From positions 157,258,452-157,322,451 of the forward strand of contig NC_085140.1 of NCBI RefSeq assembly GCF_024139115.2: a stretch of 64,000 nucleotides of DNA, read 5' to 3'. This document shows positions 11,108 through 21,599 of this stretch, piece by piece. The notes beneath the pieces are model-generated. The model made no database searches and was not told where the DNA came from. It saw only the letters and a list, made by a program, of their open reading frames with translations. Position numbers and translations under genes: made by a program. Positions within the stretch are counted from its first letter, which is position 1; the number at the start of each line of letters is the position of its first letter. The DNA comes from Armigeres subalbatus (lineage: Eukaryota; Arthropoda; Insecta; Diptera; Culicidae).

Positions 11108-11185
11108 CACCCCGACAACCAACATGTCTCAGTATGTAGATATAGAGGTCATTGCGGTTCGCGCGCGGTGGTTGTTGTCGGGGTG
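11108..11185 (+). other. hairpin in R1 3' untranslated region
   Basis: CACCCCGACAAC (11108-11119) pairs perfectly with GTTGTCGGGGTG (11174-11185). It lies about 30 bases after the stop codon. A structured 3' end could serve in template recognition by the reverse transcriptase, but that role is inferred. Confidence 0.5.
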
Positions 11186-11509
11186 CTCGTCTCCAACGTG
11201 AGATTATGATACGGACCGCTAGGTTACTATCATAGCTTGCGATCGACGGGTGGTGAGGTAGCCACCCTTGAAGTCGATGTTGTGTGTATTGACGTCAAGT
11301 GCGTTAGCATAGGCGTGAGCGTTCTCAATAGTCCCCCCCTGATGTATTGCTGATTGGCCGGGGGTACGGACTGGCGAAAGGGTTTTGGGTTTAGTGGGTC
11401 GGGTAAGAGTTACATGACATACCCATCCCCACACTACCTGAATTACCTCCTCAGGTGCCTGGTTGCAGATTTCCGTTAACCCTTGGTCAAAAAAAAAAAG
11501 AGGGATGGC

Positions 11510-13855
11510 CATCAGTAGCACCTACTTTGCACGAAAGAACATCCGAAAGCACACCTGGAGACACCCAAATGGTGAAACTTGCAACCAGATAGACCATGTT
11601 CTGGTGGATGGGCGCCATTTCTCGGATGTTATCGATGTGCGGACATTCAGAGGTCCGAACATTGACTCTGATCACTACCTCGTTGTCAGTAAAATTCGAT
11701 CACGGTTGTCAACTGTATCGAACGAAAGATCACAGCGAACGATGCGTTACAATATCCAGCGATTGTCGGCGGAAGGAGTATCGGCTGATTACCGCCAGAA
11801 GCTCGACGAACGGATAAGTGCAATCAACGTTAGCGACAACATCAACGATCTATGGGAGTCGATCCACGGAGCGATGAGCACAACAGCACGAGAAGTAGTA
11901 GGCACTGCACAGAGGCGACCCAGAACGGGTTGGTTCGATGTGGAGTGTCAGAGAGTGACAGACGAGAAGAACGTTGCCAGAAGCCGGATGTTGGTGTCAG
12001 GTACCCGATCGAATAGAGATCGGTACAAGGAAGCAAGAGCAGCCGAAAAACGAACCCACCGCAGGAAGAAAAAAGAGTACGAAGAACAAGTTATTAGTGA
12101 GGCGCAGGAAAAAATGGAGCAGAACGATATGCGGAAGTTTTATGAGTCTGTCAATGGCGTGCGGAGAAAGACAGCGCCATCTCCCGTCATGTGCAACGAC
12201 CAACAAGGGAATTTGCTGACAGATAAAACTGAAGTGGCTGCCAGGTGGAAGCAACACTTCGAGACTTTGTTGAATGGAGGAAGTGACGGTGCATCGGTGA
12301 ACAGACTAAATATTAGCGACGATGGACAAGCTGTGGAGTCACCTACACTAGATGAGGTTAAAAAAGCTGTCAAAGAGCTGAAAAACAATAAGGCTGCGGG
12401 AAGGACCAGCTCCCGGCTGAACTTCTCAAACATGGCAGTGAGCAGCTTTATGAAGTTCTGCACCATATTATGTCGAAAATATGGGAAGACGAGGAAATGC
12501 CTGCTAGCTGGTTGGACGGCCTCATTTGCCCTCTCTTTAAGAAAGGGCACAGACTGGAGTGCGCCAATTACCGAGGAATAACCCTCCTTAATTCGGCGTA
12601 CAAAATTATGTCCCGTATTCTGTTCAACAGATTGAGACCGCTTGAAGAGTCCTTCGTCGGCGAATACCAAGCAGGTTTTCGTGAGGGCCGATCAACGACG
12701 GATCAAATGTTTACCCTGAGACAAATCCTTGATAAATTCCGGGAGTACAACTTGCAGACACATCATCTGTTTATTGATTTCAAGGCGGCGTACGATTCAG
12801 TAAAACGGAATGAATTATGGCAAATTATGCTTGAGCATGGTTTTCCGGCGAAACTGATACGGCTGATTCGTATAACGTTGGACGGATCGAAATCAAGTGT
12901 AAGGGTTGCGGATGAAATATCGACGTCATTTGTTACCTTAGATGGATTAAAGCAGGGTGATGCACTCTCGAACCTACTGTTCAATATAGCGCTCGAGGGA
13001 GCGATTAGGAGAGCTGGTGTGCAAAGAAGCGGTACCATTATCACAAAATCGCATATGCTACTGGGATTTGCGGACGATATCGATATTATCGGAATTGATC
13101 GCCGTGCCGTGGAAGAGGCTTTTGCGCCTTTTAAGAGGGAGACAGCGAGGATTGGACTCACGATCAATACCAGCAAAACGAAGTACATGGTCGCTGGCAA
13201 TCAACGTGGGTTCATTAGTGGTGGTGGTAGCGAAATAGTGCTGGATGGTGAAAAATTTGAAGTGGTAGAAGAATTCGTGTATCTTGGAACATTAGTGACG
13301 TGCGATAATGATGCTACCCGCGAGGTGAAAAGGCGTATTGCAGCTGCAAATAGGGCTTATTACGGACTTCGTAACCAGCTTAAGTCCCGTAGTCTGCAAA
13401 CGAAAACAAAACTCGCGCTGTATACTACTCTGATTCTTCCGGTGGCTTTATACGGTCATGAGACATGGACGTTAAAGGAGGCTGATCGGAGAGCTCTCGG
13501 AGTGTTTGAGCGTAAGGTGCTGCGGACAATACTCGGCGGTAAACAGGAGAACGGTATCTGGCGGCGTCGCATGAATCACGAATTGTACCAGGTGTATAAA
13601 GGGCTGGATATTATTAAGCTTATAAAACACGGCAGACTACGGTGGGCTGGTCACGTTGTTCGTATGCCGGAAGAACGTCAAGCGAAGATAATATTCAGTA
13701 GAGAATCCGGAAGAGGCCGCAGGCTTCGTGGAAGGCCGCGTACACGATGGCTTTTTGCAGTTGAAGAGGACCTGAGGGCGCTCAATGTTCAGGGCGACTG
13801 GAAGCGATTGGCCCAGGATCGAGTCCAGTGGAGAAGGATACTCCATTCGGCGTAG
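11510..13855 (+). pseudogene. RTE-A endonuclease/reverse transcriptase, copy 1 (frameshifted)
   Basis: From the R1 junction the frame gives endonuclease C-terminus (QIDHVLVDGRHFSD; DSDHYLVVSKIR), a basic linker (RAAEKRTHRRKKKEYEE, about 12030-12085), then the reverse transcriptase start (LKNNKAAG). A one-base loss near 12400 (compare copy 2 near 35140) moves the frame. The second frame runs to 13855 through YQAGFREGRSTTDQ, HLFIDFKAAYDS, GLKQGDALS and the catalytic FADD at 13067-13078. The C-terminal part has ALYGHETWTL, WRRRMNHE and RWAGHVVRM. Apart from the R1 insertion and the frameshift the frame is well kept. This copy retains about 160 bp of C-terminal sequence deleted from copy 2. Confidence 0.88.
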
Positions 13856-13929
13856 GTTCATCGAAGAGCTGTAGCCCATCAAGTATCAAGTAAGTACTGG
13901 CTTGAGGTCTCCAGTTATCCTTGCGAACA

Positions 13930-14170
13930 AAGGCGCAGAATCCGGAGATGGCGAGATCGATTCTTGATCCGATCTAGGGTGTTTTCGGGTGGGAAACATT
14001 CTCGACACACAGGGCATAGTGTATCCATTGACTTTGCTACACAAGATACATACTAATGCAAAGACGGGCATAGAAAGCTTTCAATTAATATTTAACTAAA
14101 GAAATGCTCATAGATTACTAAGTTGAAAAGCCCAAGTTCCAGTTGGAATGTAGTGCTATGGAAGAAGAAG
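13930..14170 (+). mobile_element. second SINE-like family, copy 1
   Basis: Shares ordered blocks with 32018-32230 and the reverse of 38908-39137: GGAGATGGCGAGATCGATTC near the start, GTTTTCGGGTGGGAAACAT, GGCATAGTGTATCC, then CCAAGTTCCAGTTGGAATGT and a GAAGAAGAAG tail. The first block looks like a tRNA B-box. The tail type resembles the Feilai-like SINE, but the body is different. Its start is uncertain because it lies close behind RTE-A copy 1. Confidence 0.6.
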
Positions 14171-14527
14171 CTTACGATGCACTTACGAGATTAACTGATT
14201 CACCGAAACCGAGTGCTAAACTTTTAGCAAGTTTTCAATAGTAAATATTATCATACATAAATATTGTAACACCCTGGAGTTGGTTTTTACGCGGATGATA
14301 TGGGGCGCGTAAAAAAAAAAACAACGTAAAAAACGCGTAAATCCCAAAATATGTTTGACTGAATCGCGGAAATCCCGAAATTCGAGTAAAAAAAATCGCA
14401 TAAAAAGCGATGCCTGTAAGAATAACCGCGTAAAAAATGACTTCAATGTACATCGGGTATGGAGCGTTGACTCTTCCTTGATCGAATGGTCCAAGAAAAT
14501 TGAAAATCCATCGAGAAACGGCTGAGA
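14171..14527. other. no gene; CGCGTAAAA motif repeats
   Basis: Between 14285 and 14440 the motif GCGTAAAA or its relatives recurs several times, as in a decayed element. The minus-strand frames here (14216-14593) are a by-product of this repetition. Confidence 0.4.
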
Positions 14528-14529
14528 TA

Positions 14530-15244
14530 GGGGAACTGGGGGTAGGACGCCCACGTTAAGGAAAATGCCATTTTTATCAATGAAAACCACCATTTCAGCC
14601 AGTTTTCATCAGCGCATACTAAAGAACATCATATCTGCGACTGACTACCGATGACAGATATCCAATTGTACATTTTATTGCACAGAAATTTGATTTTTAA
14701 AAAGCACCCGAAAAATATTGATTTTGAAACCATGCGGGGTGAGATGCGCCAGTGGATGGGTTAAAACGCGCATGTGTTTATCGTACTGATTTTCATTTTA
14801 ATTGCCTACATTAAGGCAATTAACCGAATGTTTCAGCTGTTTCGGTCATATGAAATGAGCATGGGCGTACTGCCCCACACCGACCTCAGAAGTTTGAAGG
14901 CCCATCAAATCGTTTTAAGACCAATTTTGACGACGATTTCGTGTGGAACATAAAGAACACGAGTAAGCAGCATGGCTCATGGCTCAATTTTCAATTTACC
15001 AATGAATAACAGCGATAGAAAGACTAAATTTCACCGAGCTAGAATTGCATCAAAACACGCAAAAATCATTTTTTCGAGTTTTTCATGTGTAACTAGAGAA
15101 AAATCATGAAATATATGTATCCAATGGCAATATTTTTCATTGATTCATCGTATAGACTATTTAAAATAATCACAATGGAGATATTTAACCTTATTCAGGG
15201 GTGGCGCGTTTTAACCCCTATGGGCGTGTTACCCCCACTTCCCC
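14530..15244. mobile_element. TA-flanked foldback MITE (GGGGAACTGGGGGTA ends)
   Basis: TA at 14528-14529 and 15245-15246. The left end GGGGAACTGGGGGTAGGACG mirrors the right end, read in reverse as GGGGAAGTGGGGGTAACACG. Non-coding, 715 bp. It belongs with the set at 37093, 42876, 44213 and 45889. Confidence 0.75.
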
Positions 15245-15349
15245 TATTAACGATCAAAGTCTATCATATTTTCGTGACGTTTTTCGATTTTTTGCAATCG
15301 TAAAGTGCACCCCAATATAGAAAAGACAGACGTAGTTCTACGTCAAAAA

Positions 15350-15884
15350 TCGGAGAAAATCCTAAAGGAATTTTTGGAGGAAATGTCAAAGGAATTTCCA
15401 GATAAAAATTCCGACGGAACTCTTGAAGTATTTTCTGAGTGATTTCTAAAAAAATCTGAATGAATTTTTGATTTCCAAAAGGATTTCTAAAGGAATATTT
15501 AAAAGTCTTAAGGTTTTTCTAATTAAATTTCCGGAGGAATGTTCTAAAGAATTCCTGAAGAAATTCTCACAAGAATTCCTGGGTGAATTTGAAGAAATTT
15601 CTGAGAGGAAGTTTGAAGTAATTCCAAGAATATCTTCTAAGAGTTTCGAAAAGGATTTCTTAAGGAATTACTGGAAGAATATGTTTGATAAATTTTTGAA
15701 ACAATTGCCAACGCAATTCATTAAGAAAATTCAAAGTGTTCCTGAAGTTCAAAAAGAAATTTCCAAAGGAATTCATAAAGAATTCAACAAAAAAATCTCC
15801 TAAAGACATTTTGGAAATCTCCTGATGAAAATCCTCCGAAAATTACTTTGGAGATACTGTTTTAGGATTACCTTTGGAAATTCC
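15350..15884 (+). repeat. degenerate GGAATTTCT-type low-complexity array
   Basis: About 530 bp of shuffled short units (AAGGAATTTCT, GGAATTCCTG, GAAGAAATTTC). The 111-codon frame at 15468-15803 (rich in K, F, E and S) is a consequence of this composition and is not called as a gene. Confidence 0.65.
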
Positions 15885-16309
15885 TTAACCCTTGTGTGGC
15901 CGGCTGGGTACCCGGGTACCTTTTTGGAATTCAATTCGCGATATCTAAATGAATTTTCATAATAGGAGGTTGAAACTCTGTCATATCCACAATAATGACG
16001 GCCAAAATCGATTGTACGGGTTAACTGAAATTTTGTTTAAGGAGGGGTGGAGGGAGGGGTTCCGACATTTTTTTACCCTTTAAATGGCCGGCAGGGTACC
16101 CGGGTACTCACTACCCACGAAACTAAAATGCTTATATCTTAGACAATTTTTAACCATTTTCAACCATTTTGGGCTCATTCGATTCAGAATTTTGTCCTTT
16201 ATTATGTTGTTTTAGGATTGGACCAGTCCGGTCCTTCGGACCCCCGGGAAATCCGGATTTCTAGGGACATGCCCTCCATAGATTATACTGATCGTGGATT
16301 TCGAAAGGT

Positions 16310-16812
16310 AAATAGCAATATGGGTATCAAACTTCTTGATATTTCATCAGCAGGTTGATTTTTATTGATTTGGGTCCATCATACGTGCAGATCTTCAATT
16401 GGCCATTCCAGAAAAGGTTCCTCGAGGGGTCATAGGTGGCCATGGACACTTTTCAAGGGAACATCAACAATATGGGTATCAAACTTGTTGAAATTATTTC
16501 TAACGTGTGTTCTTGACAAGTTGAGTCCGGAGTGGCCATTTTGGAACAAGTTTCCAGGGGGGGAGGGGACGGGGGGGTGTTTGGTCAAGGTTGGCCAAAA
16601 GCATTTCTCATTGGATCCCCAACAATATGGATGTCAAAATTCTTGAAACTTCCACAGCAGGCTGTTGTTTATTATCTTGGTTCCAACAGATGTGTGAAAA
16701 TTTGAGTGGCTATTTCGGAACAGGTTCCCAATGGGGCCAGAAATAGTCATAAACATTTTTCAATGGAACCTCAACAATATGGGCATCAAACTTCTTGAAA
16801 TTGCCTCAGCAG
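16310..16812 (+). repeat. left-arm tandem units, period ~152 bp
   Basis: The word CAATATGGG (and variants) followed by TCAAA recurs at 16316, 16468, 16623 and 16775, spacings of 152, 155 and 152. Each unit also contains GGCCATT or GGCTATT, and a GGAACA- or CTTTTCAA-type block. A G-rich insertion sits at 16555-16580. The same units run in reverse at about 22150-22550. Confidence 0.75.
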
Positions 16813-16825
16813 TTGTTTCTGATTG

Positions 16826-17088
16826 ATTAATTATTTTAGAGCGTCTTAGGGGAAATGCTACAAGGTTAAAAGACTATTATTCTTCCATTTACTTCCACTA
16901 TTAACTTTTTTATGTATCAACAAGCAGATACGTATTTCGTTTCCTACTTGGAAACTTCTTCAGTGTTTGTTATCGACTCGATAACTCGATAACAAACACT
17001 GAAGAAGTTTCCAAGTAGGAAACGAAATACGTATCTGCTTGTTGATACATAAAAAAGTTAATAGTGGAAGTAAATGGAAGAATAATAG
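16826..17088. mobile_element. 263-bp insertion carrying a 104-bp hairpin
   Basis: Bases 16873-16976 and 16986-17089 are essentially perfect reverse complements separated by 9 bases. TGTTTCTGATTG occurs at 16814-16825 and at 17089-17100, so the whole block looks like an insertion with a 12-bp target duplication. There is no coding frame. A 12-bp duplication would fit target-primed retrotransposition better than a TA or TTAA transposon, yet the body is a foldback. Its class is unknown. Confidence 0.65.
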
Positions 17089-17239
17089 TGTTTCTGATTG
17101 TTTTAGTGCCAGACGTGCTGACTTTATAGTTTCCATTGCAGAACAGGTCCCCGTAGGGTGTTAAGTGGCTATAAATACTTTTCAATATAAATAAATATAA
17201 ATAAAAAAATAGAATGCTGCAGTTTTTTTGTAATCCGTT

Positions 17240-18210
17240 TGTTGAGAGCCAAATCATTGCAAGGACCACCCTTTGACACCAGAAGGCAACTAAGTGGACT
17301 GCCGAAAGCTCCGAAACATCCGGAGAAGTTGCCGATTCTGAAAGTTTATCCTAGAAAACTGAGACTTTTTAGAATTTTAGTGTTGTATCAATGAGCGAAC
17401 AAAATCAATACAAAGACTACTCATTCATCCCGGATGGCCACTAAGTGGTTTTAGAAAGTTCTGGAACATCAGGAGAAATGACCAGGTGTATAAAATTGTA
17501 TTTTGAAGTTGCGATTTTGTTTTTATAAATCTATTATTGGCGTTATGCCAATTCTGGAAATCCTAAAAACTATTACTTGTTTTAGCATTGTGAGAGTAAA
17601 ATCATTGCATGACCATCGCATTGACCACCATTGGTCATCTGGCGCTGAATGTCCGGAACACCCATAGTAAAAACAAATTCTTGAAAATCGTCCTAGAATA
17701 CAGTGGTTTGTTATGAATGTGAAAGCAAAACTCCGCTAAATGGTCCTCCGGAAACTCCGGAACATTTTGAGAAAAGAGACAATTTTAAAATTCATCCTCA
17801 TAAACCGTACTGTTTCACAAAACGATTTATGCATCAAAATGAGAGTAATATTATTTCAAGAACCAAACGTTGACCCCGGGAAGCCACTAAGTGGTGCTCC
17901 AGAAGCTCCGAAATAGCCGAAAAGGTAGTCAATTCTAGAAACTCGCCCTAGAAAGCTGCGACTTTTTTGTAGCTGTGTGCGATCAAAATCAATTCGAGGA
18001 TCATTCATTGACACCGTGTGGCCGTTAGGTGAGCATCTGGAAGCTTCGGAACTTTCAAAAATGTGCCAATTTTGAAGTCGTCTTAGAAAGTTGTGAGTTT
18101 TTAGAAATCGCTTGTTGAGAAATGTGAGAGCATAATTGGTGTAATCTAAACGTATAGCCACAATGCATCCTATAATGCTGCGACTTTTAATAAATCGTTC
18201 GTTCACTTAA
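17240..18210. repeat. diverged tandem units (~140-150 bp) in left arm
   Basis: A block of the type AATCATTGCA...GACC...CCACTAAGTGG...CTCCGAAAC...GAGAAG recurs about six to seven times (near 17250, 17400, 17590, 17720, 17845, 17980). Divergence is high. The reverse of this pattern appears at 21600-22100 in the right arm. The frame at 17856-18206 (minus) crosses these units and is not a gene. Confidence 0.6.
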
Positions 18211-18362
18211 AGTGGTGGAATAAAATGGGATAGTACGAAATCGTCTTATGACAACAGAAGACACTCCACTAGAAGCTCTAAACAACCTTTGACGACCTTT
18301 GACATTGTCAATCTTGGGTGATGTTCCTTCAGTTTTTATAAAAGTTTAGGGTTCCCAGCTCC

Positions 18363-19815
18363 GATTCCACCGCGTGAAATAGCTAGCGTGTTCGTGGCCT
18401 TCTACGAAGTCGCTGGCCTCTATCCGGATCTCTGGTGAATATTGTTTTTGCTATTCTTTCTTCCGACATTCGCACTAAGTGACTGGCCCACTGGAGTTTG
18501 CCGTATTTTATTTTCTTCTTTATACACTTGATAGGGCTCGTGATTCATGCGTCTGCGCCACACATCTTTTTCTAGTTTCCCACAGGCTTGCCAAAAACTC
18601 ATCACCGAGTAGAAAATGAGCAAGAGCAAGAGTTTTTTTGAGGAGCAGAAATAAGCATCAAAACTCACAACATTGTGCATCATTAAACCCGAGCTTGTGC
18701 GTCGCAAAACAAGAACGAGTCTATCTGTTCATCTTTTTCTTGTGGTGCGTCACTCACTTACACTCACACTCAAAACAACCTCCAAGATTTTTTTCACATA
18801 CAAAGCGTCGCTCCAGAGGCTCAATGAATGCTCTTTCGCTCGACGCCTCACTCACATGTGTTTTTATTTTGCTTTTCCTCACTTTGCGTTTTTGTACCTC
18901 AGCTTTTTTACGCTTCCACTCAATTGTGAGGATGCGAAGGCAGCATTTCGCTGATGATGATTTTATTTGACTCTAGCGAGGGTGAGGAGTTTTGTCAAGC
19001 CTGGTTTCCCATCTAGAATTGTACGTAGCACTTTTTGCTCGAAAACCCCAAAAGCTTTACGGTCCGCCTCTTTTTATATCCTTACGAATCAGAGCAAATT
19101 TCGTTTCCAATATTCGAGGAAGCCCCTATTCGCAGCAGCAAAACGTCTTTTCACTTCACAGGAAACGTCATTGTGACATGTCCCATGACATGTGTTCAAA
19201 GATAAACAAATTCTTCAACAACTTCCCCATCAAGCACTACCTCAGCACAACACCAATAGGTCTACCTTTATCTTTACCCGCAACCATGTACTCCGTCTCG
19301 GTAGAGTCGATGATTTAGCCTATCTTCGCCGGCTCCCTCTTTATTAGGGCAAAAGCCCCCACTACTGCCCTGCGATCGTTACCAATGTAGTCAATGTCGT
19401 CCGCAAAGATCCGGAGCATATGCGACCATGTGATGATAGTGCCATTCTTCTGCACACCAGGTCTCCTAATCACCCCCTCGAGTGCAATATTCACAATAAA
19501 TTTGAAAGCGCATCACTTTGCTTCAATCTCTCCACGGTCACAAACGCGGCTGATACGTCGTCTGCAACCCGAATACTTTATTTCGAGCCATCAAGCGTTG
19601 CACGTATCATCGTAATCAGCTTCGCCGGAGAACCATGTTCAGGCATTATCTGCCACAGCTGATTTCATTCCCCAAATTGTACGCTGCTTTGAAGTTAATA
19701 GACAGATGGTGAGTCTGCAAGTTGTACTCGCGAAATTCATAAAGCATCATCTTCAGGCTAAACATCTCATCCGTCGTTGATCGGCCTTCACGGCCAGACA
19801 GGTAGATTTTGAAAC
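18363..19815 (-). pseudogene. decayed RTE-A-like reverse transcriptase (split by hAT MITE)
   Basis: On the minus strand, 19815 to 19004 gives broken versions of the FREYNLQTHHL, DDIDYIGN (from a FADD active site), KTKYMVAG and VKRRIAAANR segments. 18582 to 18363 continues with EKDVWRRRMNHEPYQVYK and the basic C-terminus. Many stops and indels mark it as old. The two parts were one sequence before the insertion at 18583-19003. Confidence 0.65.
18583..19003. mobile_element. hAT-type MITE inside the RTE fragment
   Basis: An 8-bp target duplication GTTTCCCA lies at 18575-18582 and 19004-19011. The ends CAGGCTTGCCAAAAACTC and, in reverse, CAGGCTTGACAAAACTC are inverted repeats with the CA...TG termini usual for hAT elements. 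Non-coding: the overlapping frames at 18638-18970 are not transposase. Confidence 0.8.
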
Positions 19816-20103
19816 TGGAACGACGAAACTGATTAGACTAGTCAGTTTCTTCATCTACTTAGAGAGCGCATCTAGCTACAGATTTTTTTTCACACAGATT
19901 ATCAGTGGATTCAGAATGCAAGTCAATGTAGGGAAGGGGGAGGAAATGATGATGCAATCACTCGCCCACTGCAAGCCACTGCAAGCACTTGCCACAAGGT
20001 TCGTACGGAATTTATTGGAATTTTTGGGTTAAGGTTCGAAAGGCAGAGGTCCGTCTTGGTTAACGAGCTGCCAATGTTATAGATAGAAAGCAACTGATGG
20101 AAT

Positions 20104-20365
20104 TTCTAATTGGATGTAGGGAACGATCTCTTTAGTTCATATCCAATTCTAGCAGATACTGCTAGAATAGTCAAGTTGAAGGTATAGGAATAGAAATGGA
20201 AATGGTATGGAAGTCAATTTCCAGTTCTAGCGATTGCTAGAGATAAATATAAAGAAAGATACAAAGTAGGAGAATGGAACGGACCTTGGATTGAACTCAC
20301 GACCTCTTGCGTATGATGCAGAAGCAGTAGCCTTATGACTACCAAGCCCGCTCTCTTCTCCTTCT
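20104..20365 (-). mobile_element. third SINE-like family, minus copy
   Basis: Reverse complement of the family at 20490-20760. It has a tRNA-like head with a degenerate B-box (near 20285-20300), then CTACTTTGTATC, a CTAGCAATCGCT- or CTAGAACT-type body and an AATTGGAT-type end. The two copies face each other across about 125 bp. Confidence 0.6.
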
Positions 20366-20489
20366 TTTTTTACTTTGTTACAAAAAAATTGTTCACGATT
20401 ACGCAACTGTTGAAAACAAAATGTAAGAAATTACGATTGCTTCGGGAATTCCGGTATTTCAGCAGGACTTTTTGGTGGCTACTCGAGAT

Positions 20490-20760
20490 CAATGAACGCT
20501 GAACGAGCTTGGTGGTCATATGGCTACCGCTTTTACCTCATACGCAGTAGGTCGTGGGTTCAATCCCAGGCCCGTTCCATTCCTCCTACTTTGTATCTTT
20601 TCATATATTTCTCATGTTCTAGCAATCGCTTGAACTGGAAATGGGCTTTCATACCATTTCCATCTTCTATCCCTATACATACCTACAACTTGATTAGTTC
20701 TAGCAGGTAACTGTTGGAATTCGAAATGAGCGAAAAAGTTTCTTTCGGCATCCAATTAGA
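20490..20760 (+). mobile_element. third SINE-like family, plus copy
   Basis: A tRNA-like head at about 20505-20580 contains an A-box-like TGGTGGTCATATGGC and the B-box GGTTCAATCCC (20557-20567). The body shares blocks with the minus copy at 20104-20365. The 72-codon frame here is incidental. RNA polymerase III transcription is expected of the class. Confidence 0.6.
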
Positions 20761-20763
20761 ATA

Positions 20764-20978
20764 GGGTAAATGATGTATTTTGGACATCTGAATATATTTT
20801 GGACTTTTGGTTATATTTTGCGAGTTTTTCGACATAGCTTTCTTCAAATAAATAGGAATCATGTGCCTCTTTGGCCTCTTTCATAATCACATTTCTAACC
20901 ACATTTATGTAACAAAATAAACAAAATATAGCCAAAAGTCCAAAATATATTCAGATGTCCAAAATACCATCGTTACCC
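20764..20978. mobile_element. TA-flanked MITE (GGGTAA ends)
   Basis: TA at 20762-20763 and 20979-20980. The ends are GGGTAAATGATG and, reversed, GGGTAACGATGG. The arms continue with TATTTTGGACATCTGAATAT, mirrored at about 20930-20970. 215 bp, non-coding. Confidence 0.75.
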
Positions 20979-21363
20979 TACTACACCACCCTTTCATAAC
21001 TATCACACTTAGCAACCCGTTAACCAAGACTAACATCTGCCATAAAACCTTAACTCCAAGATTGCAATAAAACTCCGCAGGAACTCGTGGCGAGTGCAGA
21101 GGTGTTCTGCACGGGCGAGTGACTGCATCATCAATTCCTTCCCATCCGCGATGACCGTGAGGACGTGGCCAGCGCCGTTATCGACTATCCAAAATACTAA
21201 AGCTCTCGGACTGTGCTCATTGAGGTTCGAGAGTAAATCCCACGCTTCCATCCATTGGTTCCCTGTGCAATTGCGATTGTTCTGGTCGATCACGGAGTAG
21301 CAACTACGAAATGCACGGTCATCATGCTCATGCTACTCGGGATAAATGAACGATATTCGCAAT

Positions 21364-21570
21364 CTCGCGCTTAGAATTATAAGGGCGCAACTGTATTGAT
21401 CGATTTATCTTCGACGATGTTTTCCTTTTATCAATGTAGTGAATTGCGGTAGTGCGCGGAAGGTTCATGGTTGAAGTGGAGGATGATTGCATCTTCTACC
21501 TGAACCAAGTATAAAATCGATGAAGAGAAATCGATCAATACATTTACGCCCATATGATTCTAAGCGCGAG
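21364..21570. repeat. inverted repeat with ~43-bp arms
   Basis: CTCGCGCTTAGAATTATAAG (from 21364) and following bases are mirrored by the sequence ending at 21570. The match includes TGTATTGATCGATTT and its complement. It may be a small MITE within the composite; no target duplication was found. The neighbouring minus-strand frame at 21030-21293 has no recognisable domain. Confidence 0.6.
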
Positions 21571-21599
21571 CAAAGACTCTGCTTCTATACTGCCATTAC

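Larger units (their letters stand above)
10394..11498 (+). mobile_element. 5'-truncated R1-clade non-LTR retrotransposon insertion
   Basis: The 1105-bp insert is bounded by an 11-bp target duplication AGAGGGATGGC (10383-10393 and 11499-11509) and ends in a run of A. RTE-A copy 2 carries the same site unoccupied at about 34300, which confirms the boundaries. Classic R1 elements insert specifically into 28S rDNA. This relative did not, so it is a dispersed R1-clade lineage. It holds the end of ORF2 plus a 3' untranslated region of about 420 bp. Confidence 0.9.
10261..13894 (+). mobile_element. RTE-clade non-LTR retrotransposon, lineage A copy 1
   Basis: A 5'-truncated LINE encoding an apurinic-type endonuclease followed by reverse transcriptase. 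A 10-bp target duplication, TACTGGCTTG, flanks it at 10251-10260 and 13895-13904. The 3' end, AAGTATCAAGTAAG, is shared with copy 2 at 36424. Endonuclease text (DHVLVDGRHFSDV, NIDSDHYLV) and the FADD active site place it in the RTE group, to which BovB and mosquito JAM1 belong. It is split by the R1-like insertion at 10394-11498 and frameshifted near 12400. Confidence 0.88.

Noticed and set aside
15468..15803. 111-codon plus-strand ORF rich in K, F, E and S
   Set aside because: It is carried by shuffled GGAATTTCT-type low-complexity units and has no domain or start context.
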